Positions 22,869 to 35,400 of a stretch of DNA of 64,000 bases are shown here, piece after piece. Source of the stretch: Lepiota brunneoincarnata. Lineage: Eukaryota > Basidiomycota > Agaricomycetes > Agaricales > Agaricaceae. A program made the position numbers and the translations under genes. Within the stretch, counting starts at the first letter, position 1. Each line of letters starts with the position of its first letter. The notes beneath the pieces were generated by a model that made no database searches, was not told where the DNA came from, and worked only from the letters and a program-made list of their open reading frames with translations. The stretch covers positions 1,054,001-1,118,000 of the forward strand of contig JAEBUN010000005.1 in assembly GCA_023014365.1 (NCBI GenBank). The letters are read 5' to 3'.

Positions 22869-25800
22869 TCATTTCAGACCAACCATTTCAGCGATGCCAA
22901 GGAGTTTGTTTTCAACCTCGAGACAAGGGTCGAAATACTCCCGATACTTCAATGTACTGAGAATCGCCTTGTTGAATTGGTATCTTGATTTTTGTATATT
23001 GTTGCGGCGCTGTTTTGCCGCACCTTTCTTCGGGCGAGTTTTCGGTATCCCCAATGGGTCAATTTCTACGATGTGTTGTTGAACGAAGCCTAGCGCGCAA
23101 CTGTGAGGTGATATTAACTGTATTTTGGTCGAGGGAACGGACCCTGATCCTCAAGTCTCTTGAACATATGTCGGGACTGGATAAAATTCGTGCCTTACAT
23201 GCAATTGAGACTATAAACTCCTCGCGATGTTCAGAGACATACCCAGTCGCTTTGCAAAGTCTGCAGGTGTTATCACACCCATTTTCTCAGCAGTCTTAAT
23301 CGATCGTCTTCACCAGGTGTTAGTCACCGTACTCCTAATCTCGACTCGTCACCCACCGGAAGAGTGCCAGGTCCCGGTACTTCGTCATCAAGCGGGGGTA
23401 CAAGTCGGATTTGATCAAACTCCATGAAGAATCCGACCGAAGACGACAGTCGAAACAGACGAACTTGGCCGGTAAGCGTTTGTCTTTGATTGAGTGATAT
23501 CTTAGGTCAAGCCAGTGAATATGATGATGGGTGCCTGAAGAGCGGAACAACCTTACCCCATACACCTGATAGTTTATGACAAGGTAAAGAGTTGATCGGC
23601 GAATAATGACTACTTGGACTTGCCAGATATGAAACCGCCTCCCACATCCACCTTCGCAAAAGCAGATCTCATTCTCCAACTATTCCAGATTCAACGTGAA
23701 AGCCAATATAACGCGGAAGAAAGGGGGAGAATTTACCGATATATCGCATTCGCATTTGGACCCTTCGTCTGCTCCTACAAGATTTGGAGCGGATCGAAGG
23801 GTCCGTTTGTTCGGCTGGGTTTCATTTCTAGCTATGTGGTCCTTTCTTAACCTCGTAGAGCGTTTCTGAACTGGGGCAGTATCTTGTATATCGTGGCCTA
23901 GGATGAGTTGACGTGAGAAGGGCACCCAGGGAGAGTGCTCTGCTGACCTATTGAAGCAGCCCTTTGCATGCCTGTATTGTCATTCAAGGACATCCTGGCT
24001 AGCATCTGCGTTTCGTCTACTTCTAAGCCTAAATCACCGACTTCGTTTGTTTGATCCATCTGTGCAATGGTTAGGACAATAACAAAAAGGATATCGGGTA
24101 GTGACCTCAACTATTGGTTCCGGCGCAGGACTTAAGTCACTTGGAGGCAGTGAGGAACCTTGTTTTGGGTCAAAAGCCAAATCTTGTGTTTCGTCGTACT
24201 CCGCTGATAAAACTTGGCTCTGCAAATTCTAGGGAAGTTATTGAATGTCGCTTGCCATGTAGAAAGAAAATACCAAATCATCGAGATGCATCGGGACGGA
24301 TTCGGGGTCGCCACCAGTAAACAGCCCCCTTCCGATCCCTAGCCAGTGGCATTTCCTCAATTGAGCCAGATTGATTTCTAATCCCGAGGGGTTCTGGGAT
24401 ATGGGCGTCAGCGATTCTTTTGAAGGAGCCGTCAGGCTGGCGGATATAGTCAGGATCGTCTTCTCCTTCGGCGTCCATGTCTGGGTCCGCAACATCAGTC
24501 TCAGCAGACCAAACGAGGTTCCTCGCCTCGGCATCTTTCTCTTGTTGCTCAATTTGCTGTACGCGAATCGCTGCTTCCTGCAGAGAGGTCAGCACTTGTG
24601 GTGTTGAATTAGAGCTTGTAGTGCCACTGAAGGCTGCATCCTGATGGTCTGCTGACGGAAGATAAGTAGCGATAGAAGTGATGGACAGGTTGACACTTCA
24701 GGTGCAGGTGAGTATTACATATGCCAAAATCTCAAGGACGCACGAGTGGTGGCCTGTCGAAATTCTCCCAATGCTCCACTTGTCCGGCACTTCATCCAGA
24801 TTGTGGGTCATTAGATACCAGCGATCTTTCTCTGCATCACCCGGTTGAAAATGCGGTGGCTCATAATCCGATGGCGTGTTGTCAGTGTAAAATAGCTTAA
24901 AGGTGGCGTAGCGACGTTCTGCCAGCAACTTGAGCCGATTAACGATCTGGAGCCGGGGTGACTCATACTTGGTAACATGTCCATTTGACTCATAGCGTGA
25001 ATGAGGGTCTTGAGAAGGGTCTGTGTGGGAATGAGCTAGACCATCCATGATATAGTGATTGAAAAAATCACTTTGACGCTCTTCTTCACGTCCCTTAGGG
25101 TTGGCATTCTACCACATTTGGTTGCCTCTATGACCGGGTCTTCCTGGTGCCCTACTTTCGGCCGTTGTATATCGTCCCCAAGTGTCATTATAGGCACAAC
25201 AGAATCGCCCCCCGGAAGCTTATGGTACTGAGGCCGTGATCAGCTGTGGATCGAGACAGTCATCTTTGTACGAACTGACCCGAAAGTTGAATGTGTATGC
25301 CTCGGCAATGCTATCAAGAACGGTCAATACTTCTCTTTGCTGTGTTTATATGCGCGTTACTTGTTCGGGTCTTTGTTGTCCTAGGAGTGCTCATGAGGCG
25401 CCATCTTACTAGGCGGGCTTGTAAGGAGAGATTACCAGATATATAGCAAAAATGAAACTACGAAGGTATTGCTTTCCGAGTGCGTCAAAAATACCGTATT
25501 CCTGACTTGCGAGGTGATTTCCTAGTTGTGTAGGACGCATATAATGACTGACCAAGTAATTCAGAATCCTATCAGCCTCTTCTGAGTAGCCGCGTGTCAT
25601 TGTCTATAAAGCTGGTCAGTAATTGTTATGCTTGTCCTGATGTCTAATCATGCCATTATCTTGAAACCGCTAATCCTTTGCCGAGAAGCGTCAACATTGG
25701 ATGATATACTTGATTGTGAGCTTGGAGGAATGGCGTCGTCGGACGTCGTAAAATGGCCTTAGTGAAAAGGTATTTTTAGCATTAGGAAACTGGTATGAGG

Positions 25801-26001
25801 AGAGCTATTAACTTTCGGAGAAGTTGTCATCAGGAAGAAGGTTTCTGGAGAATCGTGTTAGAGCGATTGGGTCTGGAATAGTTCGTCTTACCTTAGGAAT
25901 GTTATACAGCCAAGTCCTGCCCGTAGTAGAGTCTGGATGACGGCTATGCTTTGCGCCGATGATATCGTTTGCCGTGGGCGGGTCTGCTGCAGTGACATCA
26001 T
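22869..26001 (-). CDS. HOP1: Meiotic HORMA-domain protein HOP1
   Basis: Chromosome-axis protein that promotes meiotic double-strand breaks and homolog bias. Start MMSLQQTRPRQTISSAQS at 26001. The HORMA core reads VIQTLLRAGLGCITFLRNLL and PDDNFSE, then EYGIFDALGKQYLRSFIFAI, DSIAEAYTFNF, and ATFKLFYTDNTPSDYEPPHF. A long acidic linker follows. The C-terminal chromatin-binding region has a PHD-type zinc finger (CFCEGGCGRRFHIWCMGYH, then PAKFVCFDC), a winged-helix block (FRRRSIKTAEKMGVITPADF, KRLG, RLEDQGFV) and a last Lys-rich helix region ending GIAEMVGLK. Many short introns; a 9-nt exon (23557-23565) and a GC-AG intron lie inside the zinc-finger coding part. The PHD plus winged-helix arrangement is known from fungal Hop1 proteins. 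Confidence 0.87.
23557..23565 (-). other. 9-nt micro-exon in HOP1 zinc finger
   Basis: Between a CTATCAG acceptor and a GTAAGG donor. It completes the Trp codon and encodes C-M plus two bases of Gly, giving HIW-CM-GYH. The Cys is one of the expected PHD zinc ligands, so the exon is needed for the fold. Confidence 0.7.
23566..23623 (-). other. GC-AG intron in HOP1
   Basis: 58 nt, donor GCAAGT, acceptor ATCAG. It lies just upstream of the 9-nt exon in transcript order. It is the splice choice that restores the H-x2-C zinc-ligand spacing. Confidence 0.65.
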
Positions 26002-26195
26002 GGCCGTAAGAGGAGGAAGGCACCGTAGTACAAGTGGTCGGGCTGGACGTAATATAGCTGAAGTCACCTGACGTAGCAATCGGTCGTTCAAGCTGAAGGA
26101 CCAGCTCAAGCCGAGACTCGGGGGGATGAAAACCATAGCCCAGACATAGCATTATGCAGCAATCGAGTATACAGCCTATCCCAGAACCAAGTCAA

Positions 26196-26754
26196 TTATT
26201 GCCCTGCGCCAATCAGTGCAGTGATCCGTGAATCAAATCCCTCACTCCGAATGGGCATTTCTGGGGTATGAAATGGATTCTTCATGACAGCATCGGCGTA
26301 GATTTCATATACTTTCTGCAGGATGACCTCTGCGGTTGTCTCTGCGGGGGATGTTAACAGGACAAACTTTGTCCCTGGAAGGCCCTGCAGCAAAACTGGT
26401 GTCCGATATGTTAGAAGAGCATACCAGTTAGTGTGAGGTGAATTGTGAGCTTGAAAGTTTCGCCTTCGATGACTTCTGCACCAGAGCTGGACCCAGTGGG
26501 CGACAGACGGCTAGTGATGGCATGAATACCGTGGAGCGTACCGGCGAGGACGAGATATTCGTTCGAGGTAAGCTGTGCCAGTCCTTCTATATACAGTGTG
26601 AGCACAGAAGTACAATTGTCGTAGCGCATCCAGTTAATGACCTGCAAAGTTGCGTTGATATACGAGTCCACCGGCTTTATTAATTATCTGAAATCCATAA
26701 ATACCAGCAGCGGAGGACATTTGTGGAACGCACCCAAAGTCCATAGATCGCCAT
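26196..26754 (-). CDS. TRS23: TRAPP complex subunit TRS23 (TRAPPC4, sybindin)
   Basis: Core subunit of the TRAPP Rab-GEF in ER-Golgi and Golgi traffic. Exons read MAIYGLW, then IINKAGGLVYQRNFA, then EGLAQLTSNEYLVLAGTLHG, IHAITSRLSP, GAEVIEGETFKLTIHLTLT and, after a last intron near 26390-26415, GLPGTKFVLLTSPAETTAEV, YEIYADAVMKNPFHTPEMPI and SEGFDSRITALIG. The longin-like fold with SNEYLVLAGTLHGIHAI and the MKNPFHTPEMPI block are diagnostic. About 150 residues, the usual size. Divergent from the glutaminyl cyclase gene with about 103 bp between ATGs. Confidence 0.93.
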
Positions 26755-26857
26755 ATCTGTGTTCACGATGAGAATGTGTTTGCTTCTGGGTGAACTGTAG
26801 GTCACAGCCACAAATATATCGGGCCGGGCAGAGCGCTTCGGAGGTTGGAAGTTGACA

Positions 26858-28302
26858 ATGATGCTGTCGTGGCAAGTTCGCTGGTCTCGAATACCAGTGT
26901 TTTGCATCCTATGGTGTTTGGCCAATTCGCTGCTATCATTGCAGGCGTCTCTGCTTGGAGAACGAGAGCTTCCACAGCTTTCTTCCGATGAGCTCTCAGC
27001 ACTCGTGACAGCGGTTCCTGACCCAGTCCACAAGCTGGACCCGTCCAACCCCACTTCACACCTATCAAAGATTCTGATACCCAGACCTCGTAAGTCATCT
27101 ACTATCCGTCTCTATTCTGTAAATAGCTCAAGAGAGTTCTCAGCCGATACTGATAACAACACCATCGTCCGAAACTATATTATCACTACGCTGAAGACAC
27201 TGAATTGGCACATAGAAGAGGATGAGTTCACCGATGATACACCTATTGGAAAGAAGCGCTTCACAAATATCATTGCCACCAAGGATCCTTCCGCCTCCCG
27301 TCGGGTGGTACTTTCTGCTCATTTCGACAGTAAATATTTCTCAACCTATCCTCAGAATCAGGTGGGTCCGAGCCTTTGGTTTCAACGTGACATTCATGTC
27401 TGTCTTCCAGTTTGTCGGTGCAACAGATTCTGCAGCATCCTGTGCTATGATGCTTGACGTCGCAGAAACGTTGAACCCATTCCTTGAAGCCCGTAAGAAG
27501 CGCTACGAGACAGGTTTAGACGACGACGACGACGACGACGATATTGCGGACATGACGCTGCAATTGGTGTTCTTTGACGGGGAGGAAGCTTTTCATGACT
27601 GGACAGACACAGACTCTATCTATGGGGCGAGGTGGGCTTTCCTTTGTCCAATATTTACGACACTATTTATTCAACATATTCCAGACATCTCGCGGAAAAA
27701 TGGTCAACGACATATATTCGATCTCACAACAAGAGACGCCTCTTAGGCTTCCAAGAGACTGAGATATCCACAATAGAACATCTTATTCTCCTCGACCTGC
27801 TAGGTGCACCCCAACCTCTTATCAAGTCATATTACCCTGATACCGCATGGCTATTCGACGCCCTTATTCGCACCGAGAAGCGACTTGGAGATAGTGGCGC
27901 TTTCAATTATGGCAGCGAAAAGTCGATGGGACCGGAGAATTGGAAGAGTTTTTTCCTCCCTCGATCGAAGTCCATGTTCGCATTCGGCTACATCGGTGAT
28001 GACCACGTTCCGTTCCTAAAAAAAGGAGTTAGTGTGTTGCACCTCATAGCCGACCCTTTTCCTCGTGTTTGGCACACATTGAAGGTGAGAGCTTGTCTCG
28101 AATAGTCTGCAGGCTTGCAACAGGTTAGCTTTAGGACGACGCCACTGCCTTGGATCTCCCAACTATGCGTCGTTGGTGTCTTCTTTTCCGGGTGTTTATG
28201 TCAGAATATCTGCATCTCCAACCAGAAAAGCTCGAAAGAAGAACAGAGCCCCACAGCTCCGGAGATCAACCTGTAAATTGTGTAACTTGGGTCTCGTTCT
28301 GA
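26858..28302 (+). CDS. Glutaminyl-peptide cyclotransferase (M28-type, secreted)
   Basis: Zinc enzyme that converts N-terminal Gln to pyroglutamate on secretory proteins. The N-terminus is a signal peptide or anchor (WSRIPVFCILWCLANSLLSL). Then LDPSNPTSHLSKILIPRP, NYIITTLKTLNWHIEEDEF and VVLSAHFDSKYF (zinc His and Asp). Next are FVGATDSAASCAMMLDVAE, LVFFDGEEAFHDWTDTDSIY, LILLDLLGAPQP and GDDHVPFLKKGVSVLHLI (second zinc His). This set separates glutaminyl cyclases from true M28 peptidases. A run of eight or more Asp codons (about 27520-27543) sits between GATDSAA and FFDGEEAF. The first intron (about 27091-27135) has uncertain ends; the frame also reads through it. The last exon begins at about 28132 (DDATALDLPTM) and ends at 28302. 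Confidence 0.88.
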
Positions 28303-28507
28303 TCAATACTAATTACTGCCAGTCAGGCCTTGGGATCGGAGCATGGCCAATATGAGAAGAATATCTCAGATTTAGTGAGTAATATTTTTGCTCTTGTGAG
28401 CATTTCGTCTCGTACTAAACCGACACTTAGTAGAGTACGCGTCCTTGATGTACGCTCCCTGTAGAACTGTTCTTTTCAGGACCTGCGCCTCTCACTAGTG
28501 TCCGAGA

Positions 28508-29312
28508 CTAAGAAGTCTTGGTAAGAAGATCCTTATAATGTTTGATGAGTGCAGAAGCGTCGGTCGCAAGCTGCATCTCTCAACGTCAGTAATATGGATC
28601 GGGCTCTCGGAGAATAGCTCCACCTTTTCCTGTTGCCTGCTTTGTTCAACTTGCAACCTCGCATTTCGCGAGAATTCGTTGAATGCAATCTTGCGCTCGG
28701 TTGCCGCCTGATTTACTGTGGGGGTCATCGACACGGGGATGGTGAGCATGGTGCTATGTCGAATACCCACACATTCTGCTCGCGCTATCGATGACAGCAC
28801 TACGCTCTTGGCCTAATTCCTCAAGAAACACACCAGCACTCTTTTGCCACTGCATATATGCGCCTTCTTGAGCGGTGCACCGTCGAGTATAGTCTGTGAG
28901 GAGGCTATCGGCCGCAAATTCCTGTGGCCTCAAGTCCAGAACCTGCGCTCGCGTCCGTTCGCTGTGCGTGAGACAGTAAGAGTCGTCTCCAAACTTGATA
29001 AGCCTATGACATGCAGGAGTTCAATGCTGGTTGCGACTAAGGTCCTTATCGAATTCCTCGCTTCTTCGTATAGCTTACGTCTCTTGACCTGAAATGTTTC
29101 TACGATAAAGTGTCAGGGAAATTTGAGTAACGAAGGATTTTGTGGGACCTGAAGTAGATTTCCGGCTCGACACGCTTGAGCCAGCTGCTATGGTAACTTT
29201 TGGTTAGAGAGAAAGAGTACCTTGTATCCTCGGGTTGTGCATTTTCGTCTTCGCTTCCATCACTTATGTTTTGGGCGTGGGTTTTGGCGGGTTGCACCTT
29301 CTTTCTTGGCAT
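28508..29312 (-). CDS. Unrecognised small coiled-coil protein
   Basis: No family recognised. The start MPRKKVQPAKTHAQN is basic, followed by an acidic stretch (SDGSEDENAQPED). Several short exons give helical, charged sequence: VKRRKLYEEARNSIRTLV, VLDLRPQEFAADSLLTDYTR, WQKSAGVFLEELGQERSAVI, ATERKIAFNEFSRNARLQ, VEQSRQQEKV and the C-terminal LATDASALIKHYKDLLTKTS. The heptad-like spacing suggests a coiled-coil protein of perhaps 200-230 residues, possibly a subunit of a chromosomal or cytoskeletal complex. Exon borders are approximate. It is convergent with the glutaminyl cyclase gene and divergent from STT4 with about 173 bp between start codons. Confidence 0.55.
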
Positions 29313-29485
29313 ATTGATAATTGAACTGTTTAGTGGGCAAAGTTTCATGGAATAGGGGTGGCACTCCCGCTTACGTCAGATGTTGTGATGCTCTGACGCC
29401 GTGACGCGACAGGACGCCGATAGTTCCTTGGAAGTCTTCGGTCAGATGCGCGATGGACTGGTGAGGAAATGTTTACCCTCCTCCT

Positions 29486-32400
29486 ATGAAAATTGACAAA
29501 TACCTCGCTCTTAGTCTTGAATTAAATATACATCAGCAAATTCTCACCGATATTGCTACATACGACTGCGCACCAATTCGGGGAGTCGGGTTCCACAAAC
29601 GACTTGCTGTCTCCTAGGGTTCAGGCTTGCAATGGATCATGCGAGCCAGAATCGGGGGCAGAACATGATGACCTGGAAGAGATACAAGTTAAAAAGCGCC
29701 TCTACATGGTAATTAATCATCATACTGAGTTGGAATCCCTTCTTACGCTTTCCCAAGACAGCGTCATGTCTTCAGTGTAACATCGCATTCGGCACCATGA
29801 TCGGCCACCTGTCCCGTACACATATCGAGGAAAATGTTGAAAAACTGTTCCCCACCCTGCTCGATGTCTTGGACGATATTCCGTTCATCGACTTTGACAC
29901 ATCCCTGTTTTGGAAGGGTAATTGCCTCACCCTTAGTGCCAATGTCTCTGCGTCGCTGAACACTGTGTTTTAGATTGGGCGTTGCCTGATCAGCTCGTTT
30001 ATTCTACGATATCTGCTCTTTTGCAAGTCTGCAACGAACAACCTCAATATGGCGGGGATGCAATGTCATCCATATGCTCGTATATTTCGAGGACAGTCGA
30101 ACAAATCTCTGATAGCAGCTGTACGTGACGGACTTCATGGGTGCAGAACATACTACTCATATTTCGTTAGCCCTCGAGATCCTCGTCCAGGTCATGCCCG
30201 CATTGCATGGACTATATCGTGCCATTAGTTCCACACCTTACAGGTGGAATGTATTTCAATGGAGCCATCTCTCCCAGGAGCTCAGAAAGCTGTGCTCCCA
30301 AGCGGTAGTCGAACGCTTGAACCACTTGTTGGTTGATATACTGCAGGAGGAAAGCGTCGATGCAGAAACTCTGCAATTCGTCCAAACCTTCGTTTCCCGC
30401 TATATCTCAGAAGGGCGACCTTTAAGTGGTTATTTCATCGTTTGTTGCGTAATTGAAACAGAGTGGACGATTCTCGCGCAAGTGCTCGTTCCACCAACTG
30501 TTACTGGGTTAACAGATGTAGAAGCTGCCGCAGCAAACAAGGCGTGGTCGGCACTCACCCGAGATGAAGTCATCGACACGGGTGGTTTCGACGATGAAAT
30601 ACGTAATGCCCTTCGATCGATGGTGGTTTACGCGATGCAGTGCTTTATGGATTTGTTCATTCAAATCCAAGAGATGGAGAGTGAGCCGTCAATCGACACT
30701 TACGCCTGGGAGACGATGTCTGAAAGTCTTGTGCGTGGTATCTACCATTCCTTTTTGTCTCATACTCAAGTAGCAGAAGAAACTGGCGTCGGTCTGCTGT
30801 ATTGCCCTAGGACAGCTTGACGATAAGTTATACTCCCGCATCATACTCTTATTGAGTCATGAATCCCCTATATCCGACAATCTTGTCCAAGAGGCTGCAC
30901 TCAAGTCAACCACTATTCTTGTGAGAAAGTGAGTTTGGGATGCCATGTTCTCCTTTTTTTTTTGCTAATATTAGTAGCTTCCCGGAGATTTCTTCGACGA
31001 TGGCCACGCAGTTGCGACGGTTTGTTACGTCCCCACTCCCCCTTTTCGACTTCGAGTTTGCTCCAGAAGGACGGGCTCCTCCGTTGGCCGCTGCTGCGAG
31101 ATGTCTGGCTCTATGTATAAAGGTTCGCTAAAATTTCGCTGTACGCTTTTCTTTGACTCATCTGTCCAAGTTGACACCCGGCGAAGATTTGATCATGTCG
31201 AATATGTATTCGCTGCTCAATTTCATTTCGGCAACCAGCAAAGATACGCACGATACTTCTTTTTCTGATATCCACGAATTCGGAGCGCTCCAATCACTAG
31301 AGACTGGTTTACGCGGTCTCTCTGAAGACGAAAAGCGCCTGACTGGTATCAGCACCATCTCCGTTGTTACTCGACTTGCGTTGGAGTTCCAAATAGAAGA
31401 AGTTCGTGAAACCTTTAGTATCTACATACCCAGGTTCCTGACGCGGTTCCTTAGGTGACGAAGCTTACGGTCTCTATGCTTCTCCAGCGTTTGCGTTCTG
31501 CAGAGCCTACGGTTGAAGCTGCCATTGCATACAATTTGGTTGACCTGGCTCTCATCGCGCCTAAATCCTCTTTCGTTGATATCATCCGGGCATTTTCTGG
31601 CATTAATCGTTCTGCCAACCCTGACGACCCCAGGTTTTCTAATAACATGGTATGGCTACGGAGCCCCGACCCAAAGAATCTACTCAGCTATGCCTTCCTT
31701 CCTCTAGGTCCTCGCTGCCCAGACAAGACTCGCCCAGGATTTGAACCGACGTCCTGAACTCTATGGACTATACCTGGTGGAGTTGCTGACCTTGTTCATC
31801 GACAAAGGAGTGGCCGTTCAGAACTTGAAGATAGTGAACCCTCAAGTTAAGGTACCCCCAGTCATGGAAAATGCTAGTGTTATTGCTTATGTGACCCGAA
31901 GATTGATGATATGATCGAGCAGCTGGCCTCCCTCCTGCTCCCTATCGATGCCCTTCTTGTTCACGACAATATGGATCCTCAGGACGATGCCTCGCAGGAT
32001 GATATTTCACTCTTTAGGAATTTGTGGTTCTTGTGCGTTCTGTTTAGTTTCACTGGCGCGGATGACAAGGAAATTACGGCTATGGACTGGCTCCGGCCTG
32101 TATTGACTCGGATCGCCACCAAAACACCTCGCATGGTCATCGAAGAGTCTCACGATGCCTTTGCGAGTGACATCGAGTACAACTCCGTCATTCGGCAAGA
32201 ATATGCTGACTCGGTAGGTCCATTAGTTTCTTGTTTGCCATGACCTACCACTCACCGTTGCAGGTAATTCTCAAACATCGCGCTCATTTGGCAAAATATA
32301 TTGCACTTCGGTCAAGCGAGTTTCGTAGCCTTTCCTCCGGGCAAATTATTTTCCTCTTGACTATGCATGACATCGAAGGCATGAGGGCATCAGAAGGCCT

Positions 32401-35400
32401 AACGTCTTCTTTAGTCACGTACTTCACCAATGATAGCCTCAACAAGAATCCGGTTCTTAGTGTCTGTATGGAAGCGATTGCTGAGCAGGTAGGTGATAAT
32501 GTAGACAGAGTGCTAGTTTGGCTCATACTTTTTAGGTTATGAGGGGGTGTTTGGCAGCTCTAACACTCAAGGCCTCTCAACAAGCTCTACCTAAACAACT
32601 CTCAGATGAACTCAGACAATTAGTAGTTGGCGGTACTCATCGCATTGCGAAAGCCCGAGAGGTCGCACTGAAATATCTGAGCCGACTTTTAACCTCCTTC
32701 CCGTCTCTTCTGTGCGATTCTCATCTGGTATATACTATCCTCGAAGTCTTGACTTTGCTGCAACGTGCAGCCGAGAACCAGTATCTGGATGAGGTATGTG
32801 CCATCCGTTGAAAAGCACCAGCTCAAACAGACTCGACTTGTTCTAGTATGAGCCGACGTGGGAATACCACTCTGACCGAGCCAATATCACATTGCAACTT
32901 ACGGATAGTTACCAAACACGGAATGAAATTCTTACCAATTTACTGCGAAACGCCAACACCTGGTTTGAACTAGCGTTGGGACGTGCGCCGTTGGAGCTGC
33001 AGTCTACCTTGCAGGTTTGTGCGTATTAGTTCCATCAGCCTGGATACTCAGTCTTCGTTTCTAAATTCAGAAATATCTTTCAATCAACCAATCTGTAACG
33101 GGCACCGATTCGGCAGAACTTGGAGCTTCGGTCGCTGAACGTTTTGGAAAAGATGTCGGGCCCGTCCAACGACACTTGTGTAAGTTTCTATAAGGAGATT
33201 CACGGACATTATTCACTCAACTCTCATCAGATTCGCTGGCATCACTTTCGTCGCACTGGAAGATGGATCAAGCGAAAAGCTTGGCGAGTCAGATCGCTAT
33301 CAAGTGTTACTACTCAGGCGAGGCTGCTGGTCTCAGGTTTTCAGGGAAAGAATGTGCATACCCTCCCCAATTTAGTGTGGTGTAATGCTCATCCTTCGAT
33401 CTGCGTCATAGATACAAAAACGGTTCAGGGCATTGCACCTCATGACACTCCGGAAAGCGAGATCCATGCACTTCGACACAAAATGCAGTCGACTATGGCT
33501 GATGTTAGGTCGAAACGTACTACCCTAACGGTTCAAGAATTGCGGCGCCTTTTGTATCGCTGTGCGGCTGTGTTAATTTCTTTGGACTACGTAAGTCTTT
33601 GCGGGTTGACTCTCGGGATGCTTAGCTCAGCCTCTTCCTCTAAGTGTGATTACGATCTGTTACATTACTTGGTCGCTTTGCCTTTTGCAGGTGCAACCCC
33701 GTCTGCTTTCGTCGTCGCTATTGAGATCTGGAGCTGGGTTATTGGCGAGAAACCTGCTTTTGAGGTCGCCCTTTTGAGTGAGATTCTTTACTCTTGGTCG
33801 ATTTCTATCAAGCACGAAAGGGGCATTTTCTCCACAAGCCTCAAGTAAGTGGGGGTTTCCATGGTGTTGACCCTGATCTCTTATATTTTCTAGCCATCAG
33901 GATGCTTTCTATTCGCCCATCACGTATGCTCCGACAGACAAAAATACTATAGAGAGCGGGTTGAAGGCCGCTCGTAAAACTTTAACTCCTCACGTTCTAG
34001 TGCTTCATTTGTTGTATAGCCGCTTGCAAGCTGCGAGATACTATCAACCCAATATCATATTCCTCATCCAACAACTCGTTCTGCGTTCCACTCACAGTTA
34101 CAAACGCTTCAGGTTGGCATTCTGGTCTAACTTATCCAACGTAATGAATTACTGACCCTTGGCTTAGCACTCATGCCTTAGCTCGGGAACCTCGATTTTC
34201 CTTCTTACTGTTTGGATTCGAGACACTTAAGAGCTCTCATCTTGACGTGGTTTGCGAGAGCTTTTTACGGGAGTCATTATATACTCTGGCTTATTCCTGG
34301 TACAGCGCCAGGCCGCAGTGAGCCCCTTGAAACACCTGTAATCCATAATAACCACTTAAGCGATGAAAGGTGGACATATGGTGCAGACAGGGCGCAGGTA
34401 AATGCGGATATCAAGGTGCTCTCCGAGTTCCTGTCCTACCTACAGACGGATGGTGTTCGTGGACTGCCCCCAATATCAAGCCTATCTCCCCTCCAATCAG
34501 CATCACGGGTACCTTGTGAGTGCACAAAGCAAAATTATCTTTCTCAGGCTAACTCCTTCGAAAGACTACAGCAACCGACTGAGAGACCTGAATACTCCCT
34601 TACGTCTACTCACAGAATCTGAACTATTCCGGTTGTCAGTATGGGCCAATCCTACAAACGACCCCAAACGATCTGCAGAATTCATTGGATCTACGGAACG
34701 TAGTCTAGTAGAATCTGCTTGGTTAGGTATCATTCGTACAGCATGGAACATCAACCCGGCCATTGCTGTATATTTGACTGAACGTTTTAAGTCACCTCTC
34801 GTACGAAACGAGGTTGGGCGACTTGTCCGCTCCAGCCCCAAGGATGTACTGGATGTCCCGGAAGCCGTGTGTTTCCTCTTGGGTGATCGCTTTGACACTA
34901 CCGTCCGTCGGGACCTCAAGGTGGGTTCCAGTTTCGCATGAAGTTCCCCAGTATTAACTAGTAGTTGCTAGTACCTTCTACTATGGGCGCCCATTCCCCC
35001 AATCGTTGCCAACACCTTTTTTGAAAGTCGATATAATAACCACCCCCAAATTCTTCAATATGCCCATCGGGTTTTGGAACAATATCCCGTGGAGTTAACT
35101 TTTTTCTTCATTCCTCAGGTAGTACAAACACTCCGTTATGATGCGCTTGGTGAGTAAGCACGGCTCCTGGAACGATTAAAATTGACAGGATCCAGGCTAT
35201 GTCTCCCAGTTTATATTTGAGACGGCGAAAATTTCTCAGCTTTTTTGCCACCAAATCATTTGGAATATGAAAGCGAATTGCTACAAGGATGACGCTACAG
35301 AAATAGTGAGTGTTAGTCTCATCGAACTCGCGTTGGACTGACGTCATGTTTAGGAAGATCCAATGAAACCTATGCTGGACAAAATGACGGACATAGTGGT

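Noticed and set aside
22894..23299. Plus-strand open frames across the HOP1 3' end
   Set aside because: They are shadows of the minus-strand HOP1 exons, which rebuild a conserved winged-helix and tail.
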